Shown here: in pieces, positions 1-8,686 of the stretch
How the letters are laid out: every line of letters starts with the position of its first letter
Numbering within the stretch: the first letter of the stretch is position 1
Assembly: GCA_035315885.1 (NCBI GenBank)
Contig: DATFXM010000058.1
Span: forward strand, 1 to 64,000
Origin: DATFXM01 sp035315885
Lineage (GTDB): Bacteria; Acidobacteriota; Blastocatellia; UBA7656
Length of the DNA stretch: 64,000 nucleotides
Direction: 5' to 3'
The notes under the pieces: generated by a model
Databases searched by the model: none
The model's input: the letters and a program-made list of their open reading frames with translations, nothing else
Told to the model about the DNA's origin: nothing
Position numbers and translations under genes: made by a program

Positions 1-1389
1 AACCTTCACCGCCGTTTCGTTGAGGTAACCTTCTATGTCGTCGACCCGGCCGCGCAGATCGGGCCTCGCTGATAGCAAGAGCGCAATAGCGCCAGCCACG
101 TGAGGCGCGGCCATCGAAGTTCCGCTCAACGACGCATAGGCGTTCGCAGCCGTATTCGTACTCGAGCGAATACTCACGCCCGGCGCGCTGATGTCCGGCT
201 TGAGCCGTCCGCTGCCGTCGGCGGTCACCGGCCCTCTGCTGCTGAAAGTCGCAATTGTGCCTGTGACATGACTAAAGGCGCCGACCGTGTATGACTGGTT
301 GTAGATCGCGGGAGGGTCGGACACTGTCGAGCAACCGGGTCCTGAATTCCCCGCCGAGACAACGGTCAGGACGCCCGCGGAGCGTTGAGCGGCTACACCC
401 GCCAGCAGGGTGTTGGCCGAACAGCCTTCCGACTGCGGACAACCCCAGGAGTTGGTGGTCACGTCGGCCGCTCTTGAAGGATCACCTTGTGCGGGGTTAC
501 CGCCGACTGGGTATGGCGCAAGAAAAAATTGAAAGCATTCGAGGTAACGCGCCGGTGTTCCGTTTCCACGATCCATGTTTCTACAACCGATCCATTTGGC
601 GCCGGGAGCCACGCCGATCTGATTGCCGGCGCCATCGTCTCCAACCGCCGTGCCTATTGTGTGCGATCCGTGTCCCGAGTCGTCACACGGCACCGGGGAG
701 TCGGCGCCGCAGTCACCACCGGTAGCCGGAGAGTGAATGCTGTCGTGCCAGTTGTAATCGTGATTGAAGGAGCTGCCGGTGAACCCGCGGTAATGGTCCC
801 TCAAAGCTTGATGATCGTATCGTTGGCCCGTATCGCCCGCGCCGACGACAATTCCCTGCCCTGTGTACCCGAGGCTCCAAACTTCCGGTGCATGGATGAA
901 GCTCAGGTTACCTTCAACGCTCATCAATCTGGGCCGGGGGGAGCTCTCTGCAACTGGCAACTCCGGGTTGTTAGCGATAAGCGAGTTAGCCTCGATCCGA
1001 GCGACATCTTCTCGCTGCGCCAGCTCGGCAGCAACGTCGGCGCTCGCATTCACCAGTATCGCGTTGACGATGTAAAACGACTGGTGAGGGATTGCGCGAG
1101 TCGAAAGCCACTCGATGATGGCGGGCTGGGTACTGCCTGCCTTTTCAAGTAGAGCGCGATAAACGTACTCGCCTTTTTCGCGCTTCGTTTTGAATGAATC
1201 CGCCAGGGTCAGATCTGCCTGATCTGAAAGCACTACGAGAAACTCTGTTTTTCTTCCGCCCGCTGTTTGCTCGAGCACTTGAGGTGCAATCTTGATGAGT
1301 GCGGCGTTGTTATTTGCGGACGAGCTGCCCAGGCAGCCGGACCCCACCGTCGCCAGAGCCACCGCCAGAAGAACTATTCGAATCTTCAT
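1..1389 (-). CDS. Subtilisin-like serine protease (peptidase S8), partial
   Basis: Exported serine protease of family S8; the C-terminal part lies beyond the left window edge, so 463 residues are visible with no interrupting stop. The catalytic triad is readable: Asp186 (GAGDTG), His240 (SGHGSH) and Ser425 (LSGTSMAAPH), plus oxyanion Asn348 (SAGNSG). Residues 1-19 are a hydrophobic export signal ending at GSGC, a poor lipobox, so lipidation is possible but unproven. Residues about 45-140 resemble an I9-type propeptide that would be cleaved on maturation. ATG at 1389 is preceded by an AGG about 7 bases away. Family identity is certain from the motifs; substrate cannot be inferred. It is transcribed away from the ubiD-family gene, separated by a palindromic repeat. 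Confidence 0.93.
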   Translation of the reverse strand, partial: MKIRIVLLAVALATVGSGCLGSSSANNNAALIKIAPQVLEQTAGGRKTEFLVVLSDQADLTLADSFKTKREKGEYVYRALLEKAGSTQPAIIEWLSTRAIPHQSFYIVNAILVNASADVAAELAQREDVARIEANSLIANNPELPVAESSPRPRLMSVEGNLSFIHAPEVWSLGYTGQGIVVGAGDTGQRYDHQALRDHYRGFTGSSFNHDYNWHDSIHSPATGGDCGADSPVPCDDSGHGSHTIGTAVGDDGAGNQIGVAPGAKWIGCRNMDRGNGTPARYLECFQFFLAPYPVGGNPAQGDPSRAADVTTNSWGCPQSEGCSANTLLAGVAAQRSAGVLTVVSAGNSGPGCSTVSDPPAIYNQSYTVGAFSHVTGTIATFSSRGPVTADGSGRLKPDISAPGVSIRSSTNTAANAYASLSGTSMAAPHVAGAIALLLSARPDLRGRVDDIEGYLNETAVKV

Positions 1390-1484
1390 GAGAAACCTGG
1401 TTTGGATGCTTATGAGAACTATTAGGTGAAGTTGGGGACAAGCCTGCGCGGATTATCTTCGGATATTGAGGTCACGTCAACGGA

Positions 1485-1659
1485 GAAAGAACGAAGGGGG
1501 AATGGGCGAGGCGGGGACGCGGGAGGAGGGACGCGGGGACGCGGAGTGAATGGGCGAAGGGGCGAATGGGCGAATGGGCGACGTGGGGATCTCCTCATCT
1601 CTTCATTCTGCCTCCAGCGTCCCCGCGTCTCCGCGTCTCCGCGTCGCCCGCTCGCGCCC
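1485..1659. repeat. Palindromic repeat family A, copy 1
   Basis: A purine-rich left arm (about 1485-1590) made of GGGCGAATGGGCGA and GGGACGCGGGGACGCGG units is followed by a pyrimidine-rich right arm (about 1591-1659) with CCCCGCGTCTCCGCGTC units, so the whole can fold as an imperfect hairpin or cruciform. Similar elements occur near 3160-3355, 13797-13990 and 18456-18568. It ends directly at the stop codon of the UbiD-family gene. Short ORFs here are Gly/Arg-rich and not credible. Confidence 0.75.
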
Positions 1660-3108
1660 TCATAGGCCCAACTTCTGCCACAACTGGTCGATTCGATGTT
1701 TCACTTCGTCGCTCATTTCGATCTCGCGTGGCCAACGCCGTTCAAATCCCTCAGTTTTCCACTTGCGGGTGCCGTCAATGCCCATCTTCGACCCGTAGTT
1801 TGGCAGCCTCGACGAGTGATCAAGCTGATCCACAGGCCCGAACATGAACTGTGTGTCACGCTCGGGATCGATGTTGTTCAGCACCCTCCACGCAACCTGA
1901 TTCAAATCGCGCACGTTGGTGTCTTCGTCAACCACCAATATGCATTTTGTGAACATGGCCTGGGGCAGCGACCAGATCCCGTTCATCACTTTTCTTGCAT
2001 GCCCCGGATAATTCTTTCTTATCGCCACGATCATCAGATTGTGAAACACTCCTGCAAACGGCATGTGGTAGTCGACAATCTCAGGAAACTGCCGCTGCAT
2101 CAGCGGAAGGAAAATCCGCTCGATCGCTTCACCCATCCAACAGTCTTCCTGGGGCGGCTTTCCAACGATCGTTGTTTGATAGATAGGATTCTTGCGATGA
2201 GTGACGCACTGTACGTGAAACACCGGGAACTCGTCTTCGAGCGAGTAGTAACCGGTGTGGTCGCCAAACGGTCCCTCGATCCTCGACTCGTCGGAGTCCA
2301 CGTAGCCCTCGAGCACGATCTCCGCCGAAGCAGGCACTTCGACGTCGACCGTCTCGCAGCGCACCATTTCAACCGGCTGTTCACGGAGAAAGCCCGCGAC
2401 CATCATCTCGTCCAGGTCCTCAGGCAACGGTAGAACCGCCGAGAACGTAGTAAGGGGCTCGGCTCCGATTGCCACTGCCACTTCGAGGCGCCCGCCTCCG
2501 CCGCGTCGAAGGTTTCTGAAATGCTGCGCGCCGTGTTTGTGAATCTGCCAGTGCATCCCGGTGGAGGTCTCGTCGTAGACCTGCATCCGGTACATGCCAC
2601 AGTTACGTTTTCCGGTGTCCGGGTTCTTTGTGAATACGAGGGGCAAAGTGATGAAGCGGCCGCCGTCTTCTGGCCAGCACTTGATGACCGGGAGATCCAG
2701 CAGAGAGAACTTGCCCTCCTTCAGAACGACTTCCTTGCAGGGTCCGTCCTTCACTATCTTTGGGAACATTCGAGCCATCTCGGCGACTCGAGGCACCATT
2801 TTTATTTTCTCGATCAATCCCTGAGGCGACTTGACGTCGGTGATCTCCACGATTCGGTCAGCGATTTCGCTGTAGTCGGCGACCCCCAGAGCGGTGAGCA
2901 TTCGCTTGCGACTGCCGAGGGCGTTGATCAGGACCGGGATCGAGTGTCCTTTGACTTTTTCGAACAGCAGGGCGGGGCCTCCCGCCTTGGAGACACGATC
3001 GGTTATTTCGGTTATTTCGAGATCCGGGTCGACTTCGAATGAAATACGCTTGAGTTCGCGGATTTTTTCGAGTGCGCGGACAAACTGTCGGAGGTCGTCA
3101 AAGGGCAT
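1660..3108 (-). CDS. UbiD family decarboxylase
   Basis: A 482-residue member of the UbiD family, which (de)carboxylates aromatic or alpha,beta-unsaturated acids using prenylated FMN made by a UbiX partner; known roles include ubiquinone and menaquinone synthesis. Family signatures are the NCGMYRMQ stretch and EGPFGDHTGYY, and the length matches typical UbiD (about 490 aa). The open frame continues upstream to 3258, but that extension is translated repeat sequence; I chose ATG 3108 because GGAGAGG lies about 10 bases upstream. No UbiX gene is visible nearby, so the substrate (quinone precursor or other aromatic acid) stays open. Cytoplasmic. Confidence 0.92.
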   Translation of the reverse strand: MPFDDLRQFVRALEKIRELKRISFEVDPDLEITEITDRVSKAGGPALLFEKVKGHSIPVLINALGSRKRMLTALGVADYSEIADRIVEITDVKSPQGLIEKIKMVPRVAEMARMFPKIVKDGPCKEVVLKEGKFSLLDLPVIKCWPEDGGRFITLPLVFTKNPDTGKRNCGMYRMQVYDETSTGMHWQIHKHGAQHFRNLRRGGGGRLEVAVAIGAEPLTTFSAVLPLPEDLDEMMVAGFLREQPVEMVRCETVDVEVPASAEIVLEGYVDSDESRIEGPFGDHTGYYSLEDEFPVFHVQCVTHRKNPIYQTTIVGKPPQEDCWMGEAIERIFLPLMQRQFPEIVDYHMPFAGVFHNLMIVAIRKNYPGHARKVMNGIWSLPQAMFTKCILVVDEDTNVRDLNQVAWRVLNNIDPERDTQFMFGPVDQLDHSSRLPNYGSKMGIDGTRKWKTEGFERRWPREIEMSDEVKHRIDQLWQKLGL

Positions 3109-3159
3109 AGTTTCTAGGCCTCTCCGAATGGAATTCGAGAGCGTAGCACGCGAAGGGCG

Positions 3160-3355
3160 GTGTGGAGAAGGAGCGAACGGGCGAATGGGCGAATGGGCGA
3201 CGCGGAGAGGCGGTGAGTCGGACAGTCCGCGTCGTTGCAGTCCCGCAGTCCCCTTCATTCATTCACTACGCGTCCCCACGTCCCCTCATGCCCGCGTCCC
3301 CGCGTGACTCCTCTCCGCGTCGCCCATTCGCCCTTTCGCTCTTCCCTCCAATCCT
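3160..3355. repeat. Palindromic repeat family A, copy 2
   Basis: Left arm about 3163-3222 with GGGCGAATGGGCGAATGGGCGACGCGG, right arm about 3270-3352 with CCGCGTCGCCCATTCGCCC, the reverse complement. It occupies most of the 400-base gap between the UbiD-family gene and the next gene and accounts for the spurious N-terminal extension of the ubiD frame. Confidence 0.75.
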
Positions 3356-3370
3356 TTCATTTTTTTGTGC

Positions 3371-3399
3371 TTGACTGGATTATGGAATCTAAATAGGAT
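3371..3399 (+). promoter_or_regulatory. Putative sigma70 promoter of the small exported protein gene
   Basis: TTGACT at 3371-3376 and TAGGAT at 3394-3399 are separated by 17 bases. This would give a leader of roughly 110 bases before the ATG at 3516; I recognise no riboswitch in that leader. Confidence 0.45.
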
Positions 3400-3515
3400 A
3401 GCGTCCGACCCCAATTAGACAGGCTACAGCCCTAGTCGTCCGATTTCGGGTGGCTGACAAAACAACATCCGTCTTGTAGTTCAAAGTACGAAGCGCTCGG
3501 GAAGGGAGAGGATAA

Positions 3516-4052
3516 ATGAGGCTTTTGCAATCTATTCGAAAGCTTAGTGGAGGCTTTCTGGAGGTGGCGCTGGGGGCATTCGTCGTTGGCCTTCTCATCG
3601 CAGCTTCACACTATGGAAACGGTAATGCCATGTCAGCAAATGCCGCTTCCAGTCCGACTACAGTGGCGGCGGTGCAACAGATTCCAGGTGGCACCCTGTG
3701 CATAGTCGACGATAGCAATCTCAACCAATTGACATTTGATCCAATCACCGGTGCCTATACATTCACGGATTGCGCCACTTTTACGGTCACGGGAACTGGC
3801 CGCGTCACCGTGAAAGGCTGCACCGTTTCACTGCAGCACGTCGCCGCTGATCGTAGAGTCGTCGCTAAGGTCGACTTCTGCACCCATCGCGGAAGCGCCT
3901 CGGCGCAAACATTTACTCCATTAACCCGCGTGAAGACGATTACCGATCGCAATACCACCAACGACACCTGCGGATGCGTAGCAGCGCAGGCGCCTCCCGC
4001 GGCCGCTGCAGAACGTGCGGCCGCTGCACAAGAGGATAAGAAGTCGCCGTAG
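3516..4052 (+). CDS. Hypothetical exported cysteine-containing protein
   Basis: A 178-residue protein I do not recognise. Residues about 12-33 are a strongly hydrophobic segment (signal peptide or membrane anchor) following basic residues. The mature part holds six cysteines (near 62, 81, 100, 118 and a CGC pair near 150), which suggests disulfides outside the cytoplasm, and the C-terminus is Ala/Pro-rich and ends in a charged EDKKSP tail. The start is supported by GGGAGAGG before the ATG. It is monocistronic by appearance: own promoter upstream and a clear rho-independent terminator at 4078-4109. Function unknown; a surface or periplasmic structural protein is only a guess. Confidence 0.7.
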   Translation: MRLLQSIRKLSGGFLEVALGAFVVGLLIAASHYGNGNAMSANAASSPTTVAAVQQIPGGTLCIVDDSNLNQLTFDPITGAYTFTDCATFTVTGTGRVTVKGCTVSLQHVAADRRVVAKVDFCTHRGSASAQTFTPLTRVKTITDRNTTNDTCGCVAAQAPPAAAAERAAAAQEDKKSP

Positions 4053-4077
4053 TTCCAATCGCCCGGAGCACTAAGAA

Positions 4078-4109
4078 AAGAGCCGGTCACGCCGGCTCTT
4101 TTTCATTTT
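4078..4109 (+). terminator. Rho-independent terminator
   Basis: Nine-base stem AAGAGCCGG / CCGGCTCTT (4078-4086 and 4092-4100) around a TCACG loop, followed by TTTCATTTT. It lies 26 bases after the stop of the small exported protein gene and also faces the convergent O-antigen ligase gene. Confidence 0.88.
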
Positions 4110-4158
4110 CTAACCCGAAATGTATCAGCACCCATTCGCACTAATGCCGGCCCGAGTT

Positions 4159-6465
4159 TCACTTTGACAAAGATGCTATCCGCTCCGTAGCCTCCGCTCG
4201 AGTATTCTCATCAGTCGCGTCCTCTGCGCATCTTTTCCACTCCGCAGTAGCTTCCTCAACCCGGTTCTCTGCTTCATAGAGCAATGCGAGCTGCTTGTGA
4301 CAAGAAGAGCAAGGCCCGGCCTGCACAATGGCCCGTTTCAGAATCACCTCCGCGTTTTCGTTTAGCCCTTGCTCGGTCAGCGCACGGCCTAGTTCAATCA
4401 AATCGTCCACCTGTACCGAGTCATCCCCCAGACTTCCAAGCGCGCGTGCGAGCACTGAGATCGGCCCGGGCGCCTTCGGATGCAACGTGCGCGCAACCTG
4501 TGCTTCGCGAATCGCGCCGTCTCGATCCCCGGCTGCAAGCAAAGCTTCCGCCAACAACCAATGCCCAGCGAAGTAGTTCTTGTCCGCCTGAGTCGCCTTC
4601 ACCGCACCGTCCTTCACTAGTTCGTAATTCCCTCCGATATTCGCCAGGTATGCGATCAATGTGTACTCGGCAACGGGCGACAACGAATGCCTGACTGCTA
4701 TTTCCGCATGAGCGATCGCCAGTTCGATCGCTTCTTTCCTTCGGTCCCCAGCAGCGGCGCTTTTGTTGTTCGAGCCGCGCTCCTCAGGCTTGTCCGGCGC
4801 CGTGGCGAAGTCGCTGAACGCGCGGGCAACCAGATAGTCGAGCGGTCGAGCCGGATTCAAGCTGGCCGAAGCCTCACTGCTCTGAGCAATCAACCCATCA
4901 AAATCGCCTTGGCGTGCAGCTACGAACGCGTTTCGTACGGCTCTGTCTGCACGCACTTCTCCTGCGGCAAACCACACGGCCACGACTGCTACCGCGCTGG
5001 AAGCAGCTACGAGCAAATTCCAAAGTGAGCCGCGCGACCGATGAATTGCAGCTTCGGCCGTCGGGTCTGAAGCTTCGGTCGCGTTCCGGACTACTTGCGC
5101 GAACGCGAGAAAAACAAAGAAATAGAATCCGGTAGCGATCTGATCGTAGATGAAGAGATTGTGAATGCAGACCGCCGAGAACGCGGCGATTAACCCGATC
5201 GTAAGAATCCTCGCCTTCGGTTCCTGGGCCTTTTGAAGACTCTTCAGCATCAACCGAAAGGCGCATATCACAACTGCGAGATACAAGATCGCCCCTGGAA
5301 GTCCGAAGCACACTGCAGCGTCAATATAGGAACTGTGCGAACTCTCGTCGGCGGTTTCCGGCGCGTAAGCACTCAGCTCGGCGGATTTGTATGATGGGAA
5401 CGACCGGATGAAACCGTCCGGACCGCATCCCGCGAGAACGTAGTCGCCCACCATCTTCAACGAGTCTCGCCAAAGCAGCGTGCGACCCGAACCGGACAAG
5501 CGATCGGTCATCAGAGAGCGAACGCGGATCCCAACGTTGCGTGAGACCGGACTTAATACAAGGATGACTGTGGCAATTGCTACTATGCCGACAGCGACCA
5601 GGGCCTTCGTACTTCTCAAGAACCCGAGGGCATCTCGCAATCGAGAGCCCTGCGGCAGCGCAAGCCGGACGAATACCGCTACACCTGCGATCAAACCAAC
5701 CCAGGCGCCGCGCGTTCCACTAAACAAGAGAGCAGTCACCGAAATCGCGATCGTGACTAAAGCGATACGGCGAGCCCGCGACCGGACTGCAGCCGCCATC
5801 GCCGCGGTAACTGGAATCGTGTACAACAGAAAGTTTCCGAGGTAGTTCGAATGCCCAAGCGTGCTCGGAATTCTTGTCACGTTTCCTTCAGGTGACTTGA
5901 AGGTGTACAAGTGCGGTGCGAGCAACGGGTCTCGCCCCACCAACTGGACACAGCCGTAGGCCGCGACTACAAAACCCGCAACGCAAACCAGGACCAGCAG
6001 AGTTTCGAGCCGCCGCGCACTTCTGCCGGCGGCGATCACTATAGCCGCGAATAGTACGAAAAAACACAGCCTTGTAAGCAGGCCCATTTGAACCGCGTAA
6101 CTGCCAAACAACGATCCAAGAGGTTCGGCGCCAAAAGCCGTAGACAAGCACATCGTCCCCATATACAACGCGATCAACGTCGTTAGGGGGGACTTCAACA
6201 GACGAAATACTGCCGCCCCTTCCTTTCTTACTATCAACGCCAGCACCGGAAGAGTCAAAGCGGCGCCAGCCAAAAGCGAAACATATTTAGGCAGAACAAA
6301 GACCCGATACACACCTCCTCCGAAAGCAAGCGGCACGACTAATAGCATCGAGCCGCACAGCCAGAACAGCACGCTTCGTAAGGTTGTCTTCTGCTCGCTT
6401 GTCTCTGATGTCTGGCCCTTATCGCGCGTAACGGCCTTGGCGCTGCTCGCTTTCTTTCTTTGCAT
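4159..6465 (-). CDS. O-antigen ligase/polymerase-like membrane protein with C-terminal TPRs
   Basis: A 768-residue protein with about a dozen membrane segments over residues 40-470, including the Wzy/WaaL-type region with HSNYLGNFLLY and SGTRGAWVGL motifs, followed by a soluble tail (about 500-768) of TPR-like helical repeats such as AGHWLLAEALLAAGDRDGA. The family joins or polymerises surface glycans at the periplasmic face. It starts just after the phosphomannomutase/phosphoglucomutase gene on the same strand, so both are probably co-transcribed and serve surface polysaccharide formation. ATG 6465 is preferred; a TTG at 6483 would add six residues. Exact donor and acceptor are unknown. Confidence 0.85.
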   Translation of the reverse strand: MQRKKASSAKAVTRDKGQTSETSEQKTTLRSVLFWLCGSMLLVVPLAFGGGVYRVFVLPKYVSLLAGAALTLPVLALIVRKEGAAVFRLLKSPLTTLIALYMGTMCLSTAFGAEPLGSLFGSYAVQMGLLTRLCFFVLFAAIVIAAGRSARRLETLLVLVCVAGFVVAAYGCVQLVGRDPLLAPHLYTFKSPEGNVTRIPSTLGHSNYLGNFLLYTIPVTAAMAAAVRSRARRIALVTIAISVTALLFSGTRGAWVGLIAGVAVFVRLALPQGSRLRDALGFLRSTKALVAVGIVAIATVILVLSPVSRNVGIRVRSLMTDRLSGSGRTLLWRDSLKMVGDYVLAGCGPDGFIRSFPSYKSAELSAYAPETADESSHSSYIDAAVCFGLPGAILYLAVVICAFRLMLKSLQKAQEPKARILTIGLIAAFSAVCIHNLFIYDQIATGFYFFVFLAFAQVVRNATEASDPTAEAAIHRSRGSLWNLLVAASSAVAVVAVWFAAGEVRADRAVRNAFVAARQGDFDGLIAQSSEASASLNPARPLDYLVARAFSDFATAPDKPEERGSNNKSAAAGDRRKEAIELAIAHAEIAVRHSLSPVAEYTLIAYLANIGGNYELVKDGAVKATQADKNYFAGHWLLAEALLAAGDRDGAIREAQVARTLHPKAPGPISVLARALGSLGDDSVQVDDLIELGRALTEQGLNENAEVILKRAIVQAGPCSSCHKQLALLYEAENRVEEATAEWKRCAEDATDENTRAEATERIASLSK

Positions 6466-6484
6466 AGTTCCAGGTGGGATCAAC

Positions 6485-7834
6485 TCAACCGATTAGCGAT
6501 CTCGCAGACTGCTCCATTTCTTTTCGGATGGCATCGAGTGCAGGCTGGCTGTCGGCTTCAAAGCGCATGACCAGAACCGGCTGGGTGTTCGAGGCTCGCA
6601 CAAGCCCCCAGCCGTGCTCAAACAACACACGTGCTCCATCGATGTCCACTACTTCGTTCGTCTCTTTGAATCGTTGGGTCAATGCCGCGACCACGTCGAA
6701 CTTCCGGTCATCAGCGCAATCGATGCGAATCTCAGGAGTGTTGATCGTCTTTGGCAGATCCGACAAAAGAGAAGACAGCGGCGCGTCGGTGTTGCTCAGA
6801 ATCTCGAGGAGCCGCGCGCCTGCGTAGATCGCATCGTCATAGCCGAAGTAGCGGTCCGCGAAGAAGAGGTGTCCGCTCATCTCGCCTGCCATCGCGGCGC
6901 CCGTCTCTTTCATCTTGGCCTTTATCAGCGAGTGCCCGACTTTCCACATTATCGGATTGCCTCCGTGAGCGCGGATGTCATCGAAGAGCGTCTGCGAGCA
7001 CTTCACTTCGGCAATGAACGTGGCTCCGGGTGTTTGTTTGAGGATGCTGCGGGCAAAGAGAACCATCAACTGATCGCCCCAGATGATATTGCCCCGTTCG
7101 TCTACCACGCCTATGCGATCGGCGTCGCCGTCAAACGCGATCCCAAGGTCCGCACGATGCTGATCCACAGCAGCTATGGCATCCGCCATGTTTTCGACAA
7201 CGGTCGGATCCGGATGGTGATTCGGGAAGCGGCTATCAGGTTCACAGAACAGCTCTACCACATCAAACCCCATGCTCCGGTAGAGAGGCGCCGCGATAAA
7301 ACCGCCCATGCCGTTACCTGCGTCTACCACTACCTTCAGCGGGCGTTTACCGGCTTTTACATTGTTGGCGATGTAATCGCTATAGGGATTGACTACTTCT
7401 TGTTCGCGGCTCGGAGCGCTGCCTTTCTCAAACTGCTTGTTGAGAGCGAATGCTTTGATCTCTTCGATCTGCGATCCGAAGATCGTGCTCTTACGAAAGC
7501 AAATCTTGAAGCCGTTATTATCCGCCGGATTGTGACTGCCGGTAATCATTACTCCACCCTCGACGGGAAGGTTGAACAGCGTGTAGTACAGAACCGGTGT
7601 CGGCACCATGCCGACGTCGATGACTTCGCAACCGGTTTCGGTCAGACCGCGAGTGAAGATGCTGCCAAAGCGGGGAGAGCTTTCGCGGGCGTCGCGGCCG
7701 AGACTGACGGAGTTCACGTTGTGGCGACGGTAGAAAGAACCGATCGCGCGTGCGAGGTCGTAGACGGTGTCGTCGGTCAAATCTCGGTCTACTACACCGC
7801 GAATATCGTATTCGCGAAAAATATGTTCATTCAC
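6485..7834 (-). CDS. Phosphomannomutase/phosphoglucomutase
   Basis: A 449-residue alpha-D-phosphohexomutase converting sugar-6-phosphate to sugar-1-phosphate for nucleotide-sugar synthesis. All four family signatures are visible: the active phosphoserine loop TGSHNP (Ser100), the metal loop GDADRIG, the sugar-specificity loop EMSGHLFF and the phosphate-binding RASNTQP near the C-terminus. Length is typical of bacterial PMM/PGM (about 450-460 aa). The start is GTG 7834, with GGAGG about 10 bases upstream. The downstream partner is the O-antigen ligase gene, two bases or so away, supporting a role in cell-surface glycan supply. Mannose versus glucose preference cannot be decided by eye. Confidence 0.95.
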   Translation of the reverse strand: MNEHIFREYDIRGVVDRDLTDDTVYDLARAIGSFYRRHNVNSVSLGRDARESSPRFGSIFTRGLTETGCEVIDVGMVPTPVLYYTLFNLPVEGGVMITGSHNPADNNGFKICFRKSTIFGSQIEEIKAFALNKQFEKGSAPSREQEVVNPYSDYIANNVKAGKRPLKVVVDAGNGMGGFIAAPLYRSMGFDVVELFCEPDSRFPNHHPDPTVVENMADAIAAVDQHRADLGIAFDGDADRIGVVDERGNIIWGDQLMVLFARSILKQTPGATFIAEVKCSQTLFDDIRAHGGNPIMWKVGHSLIKAKMKETGAAMAGEMSGHLFFADRYFGYDDAIYAGARLLEILSNTDAPLSSLLSDLPKTINTPEIRIDCADDRKFDVVAALTQRFKETNEVVDIDGARVLFEHGWGLVRASNTQPVLVMRFEADSQPALDAIRKEMEQSARSLIG

Positions 7835-7904
7835 CTTGGCGGCCCTCCGCCCGGATTGTTGCAGGAGAGATCTATTTCGGGCAACTGGGCAAAAACAGTT
7901 TCGG

Positions 7905-8023
7905 GATTAGGGTGCGAACGGTTTCGGGTTCAGGGTTTCGGGTTCGTTAGATGGAGACTCGAAAGATTCCTGTCATTGTGCGACGGCATACTGAGAACAA
8001 AACGAACCCGAAACCCGAAGCCT
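7905..8023. repeat. Inverted-repeat element family B, copy 1 (telomere-like TTTCGGG/TTTAGGG arms)
   Basis: Arms built of GGTTTCGGGTT-type units (7918-7947) face the complementary AACGAACCCGAAACCCGAAG (about 8004-8023). The roughly 55-base core contains TTAGATGGAGACTCGAAAG, which recurs in reverse complement inside the element at 10281-10432. Confidence 0.8.
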
Positions 8024-8096
8024 GTGCTTACCATTGCAATATTCTTAGTCGAACATCTAAAATTTCTCGTTTCACCTGTAATCCTTGGAGGACAGT

Positions 8097-8618
8097 ATGA
8101 GCAACAATGAACTCTTTGACGCATCCATGGACGCGCTCAGGTCCAGGATAATCCGGATTTTGCCCGCTCAGATTCGCGAGTGCCTCACCCAGCTAAGCGA
8201 CGACCAGCTCTGGTGGCGCGCAAACGATGAATCAAACTCGATAGGTAATCTCGTCCTTCACGTGTCTGGCTCTATTCGCCACTACCTCGTACACAGAATA
8301 GGCGGGATGGAGTACAAACGTGACCGAGCCGCCGAGTTCTCGGAGCGAGGGCCTATCCCTAGAGAACACCTTCTGGAAATCTTTAACGAAACCATGCGTC
8401 AGGCCGATCAAGTCCTCGCCGGTTTTGATGAGAACCGGCTGGTGGAGCCTACCGACGAACCCGCTTACTTCCCCACCGTCTTTCACGCAGTGGTTGGGAT
8501 AGGTGTTCACCTCTCGTTTCACGCGGGCCAAATCGTGTATGCCACAAAGATGCTGAGGGAAGGCGGACTCGACGATCTTTGGATCCGCGCTCACAGGTCT
8601 GCCGCGTCAACGTCCTGA
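8097..8618 (+). CDS. DinB-family (DUF1572-type) protein
   Basis: A 173-residue four-helix-bundle protein of the DinB/DUF1572 type. Conserved features are the WWRANDESNSIGNLVLH segment with His55 and the later HLSFHAGQIVY with further histidines that usually form a divalent-metal site. DinB relatives include thiol-S-transferases and hydrolases; for this subfamily the reaction is not known. ATG 8097 is chosen over an upstream in-frame TTG at 8085 because TTGGAGGACAGT provides a good Shine-Dalgarno sequence. It sits, together with the next gene, between the two family-B inverted repeats. Confidence 0.85.
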   Translation: MSNNELFDASMDALRSRIIRILPAQIRECLTQLSDDQLWWRANDESNSIGNLVLHVSGSIRHYLVHRIGGMEYKRDRAAEFSERGPIPREHLLEIFNETMRQADQVLAGFDENRLVEPTDEPAYFPTVFHAVVGIGVHLSFHAGQIVYATKMLREGGLDDLWIRAHRSAASTS

Positions 8619-8652
8619 GCCGAGAACCCTAGCGTGCTCGTAGCTCAATTGG

Positions 8653-8686
8653 AGAACTCAGAACTAAGTACTCAGAACTCAGAACT
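8653..8686 (+). repeat. Heptad tandem repeat (ACTCAGA)n, short tract
   Basis: GAACTCAGAACTAAGTACTCAGAACTCAG units with a 7-base period lie directly against the ATG of the FAD oxidoreductase, occupying the place of its ribosome-binding site. Longer tracts of the same heptad are at 22550-22631, 31990-32069 and 58838-58946. Confidence 0.7.

Noticed and set aside
3108..3258. N-terminal extension of the UbiD-family gene
   Set aside because: The extra 50 residues are translated family-A repeat; the internal ATG has the ribosome-binding site and matches the family's N-terminus.
6614..8110. 498-codon open frame opposite the phosphomannomutase/phosphoglucomutase gene
   Set aside because: Antisense shadow of a well-supported gene; no domain, no start signal.
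8637..8656. CGTAGCTCAATTGGAGA resembles a tRNA D-arm
   Set aside because: No acceptor stem, anticodon arm or T-arm around it; the following sequence is heptad repeat. Probably chance, at most a tiny tRNA fragment.
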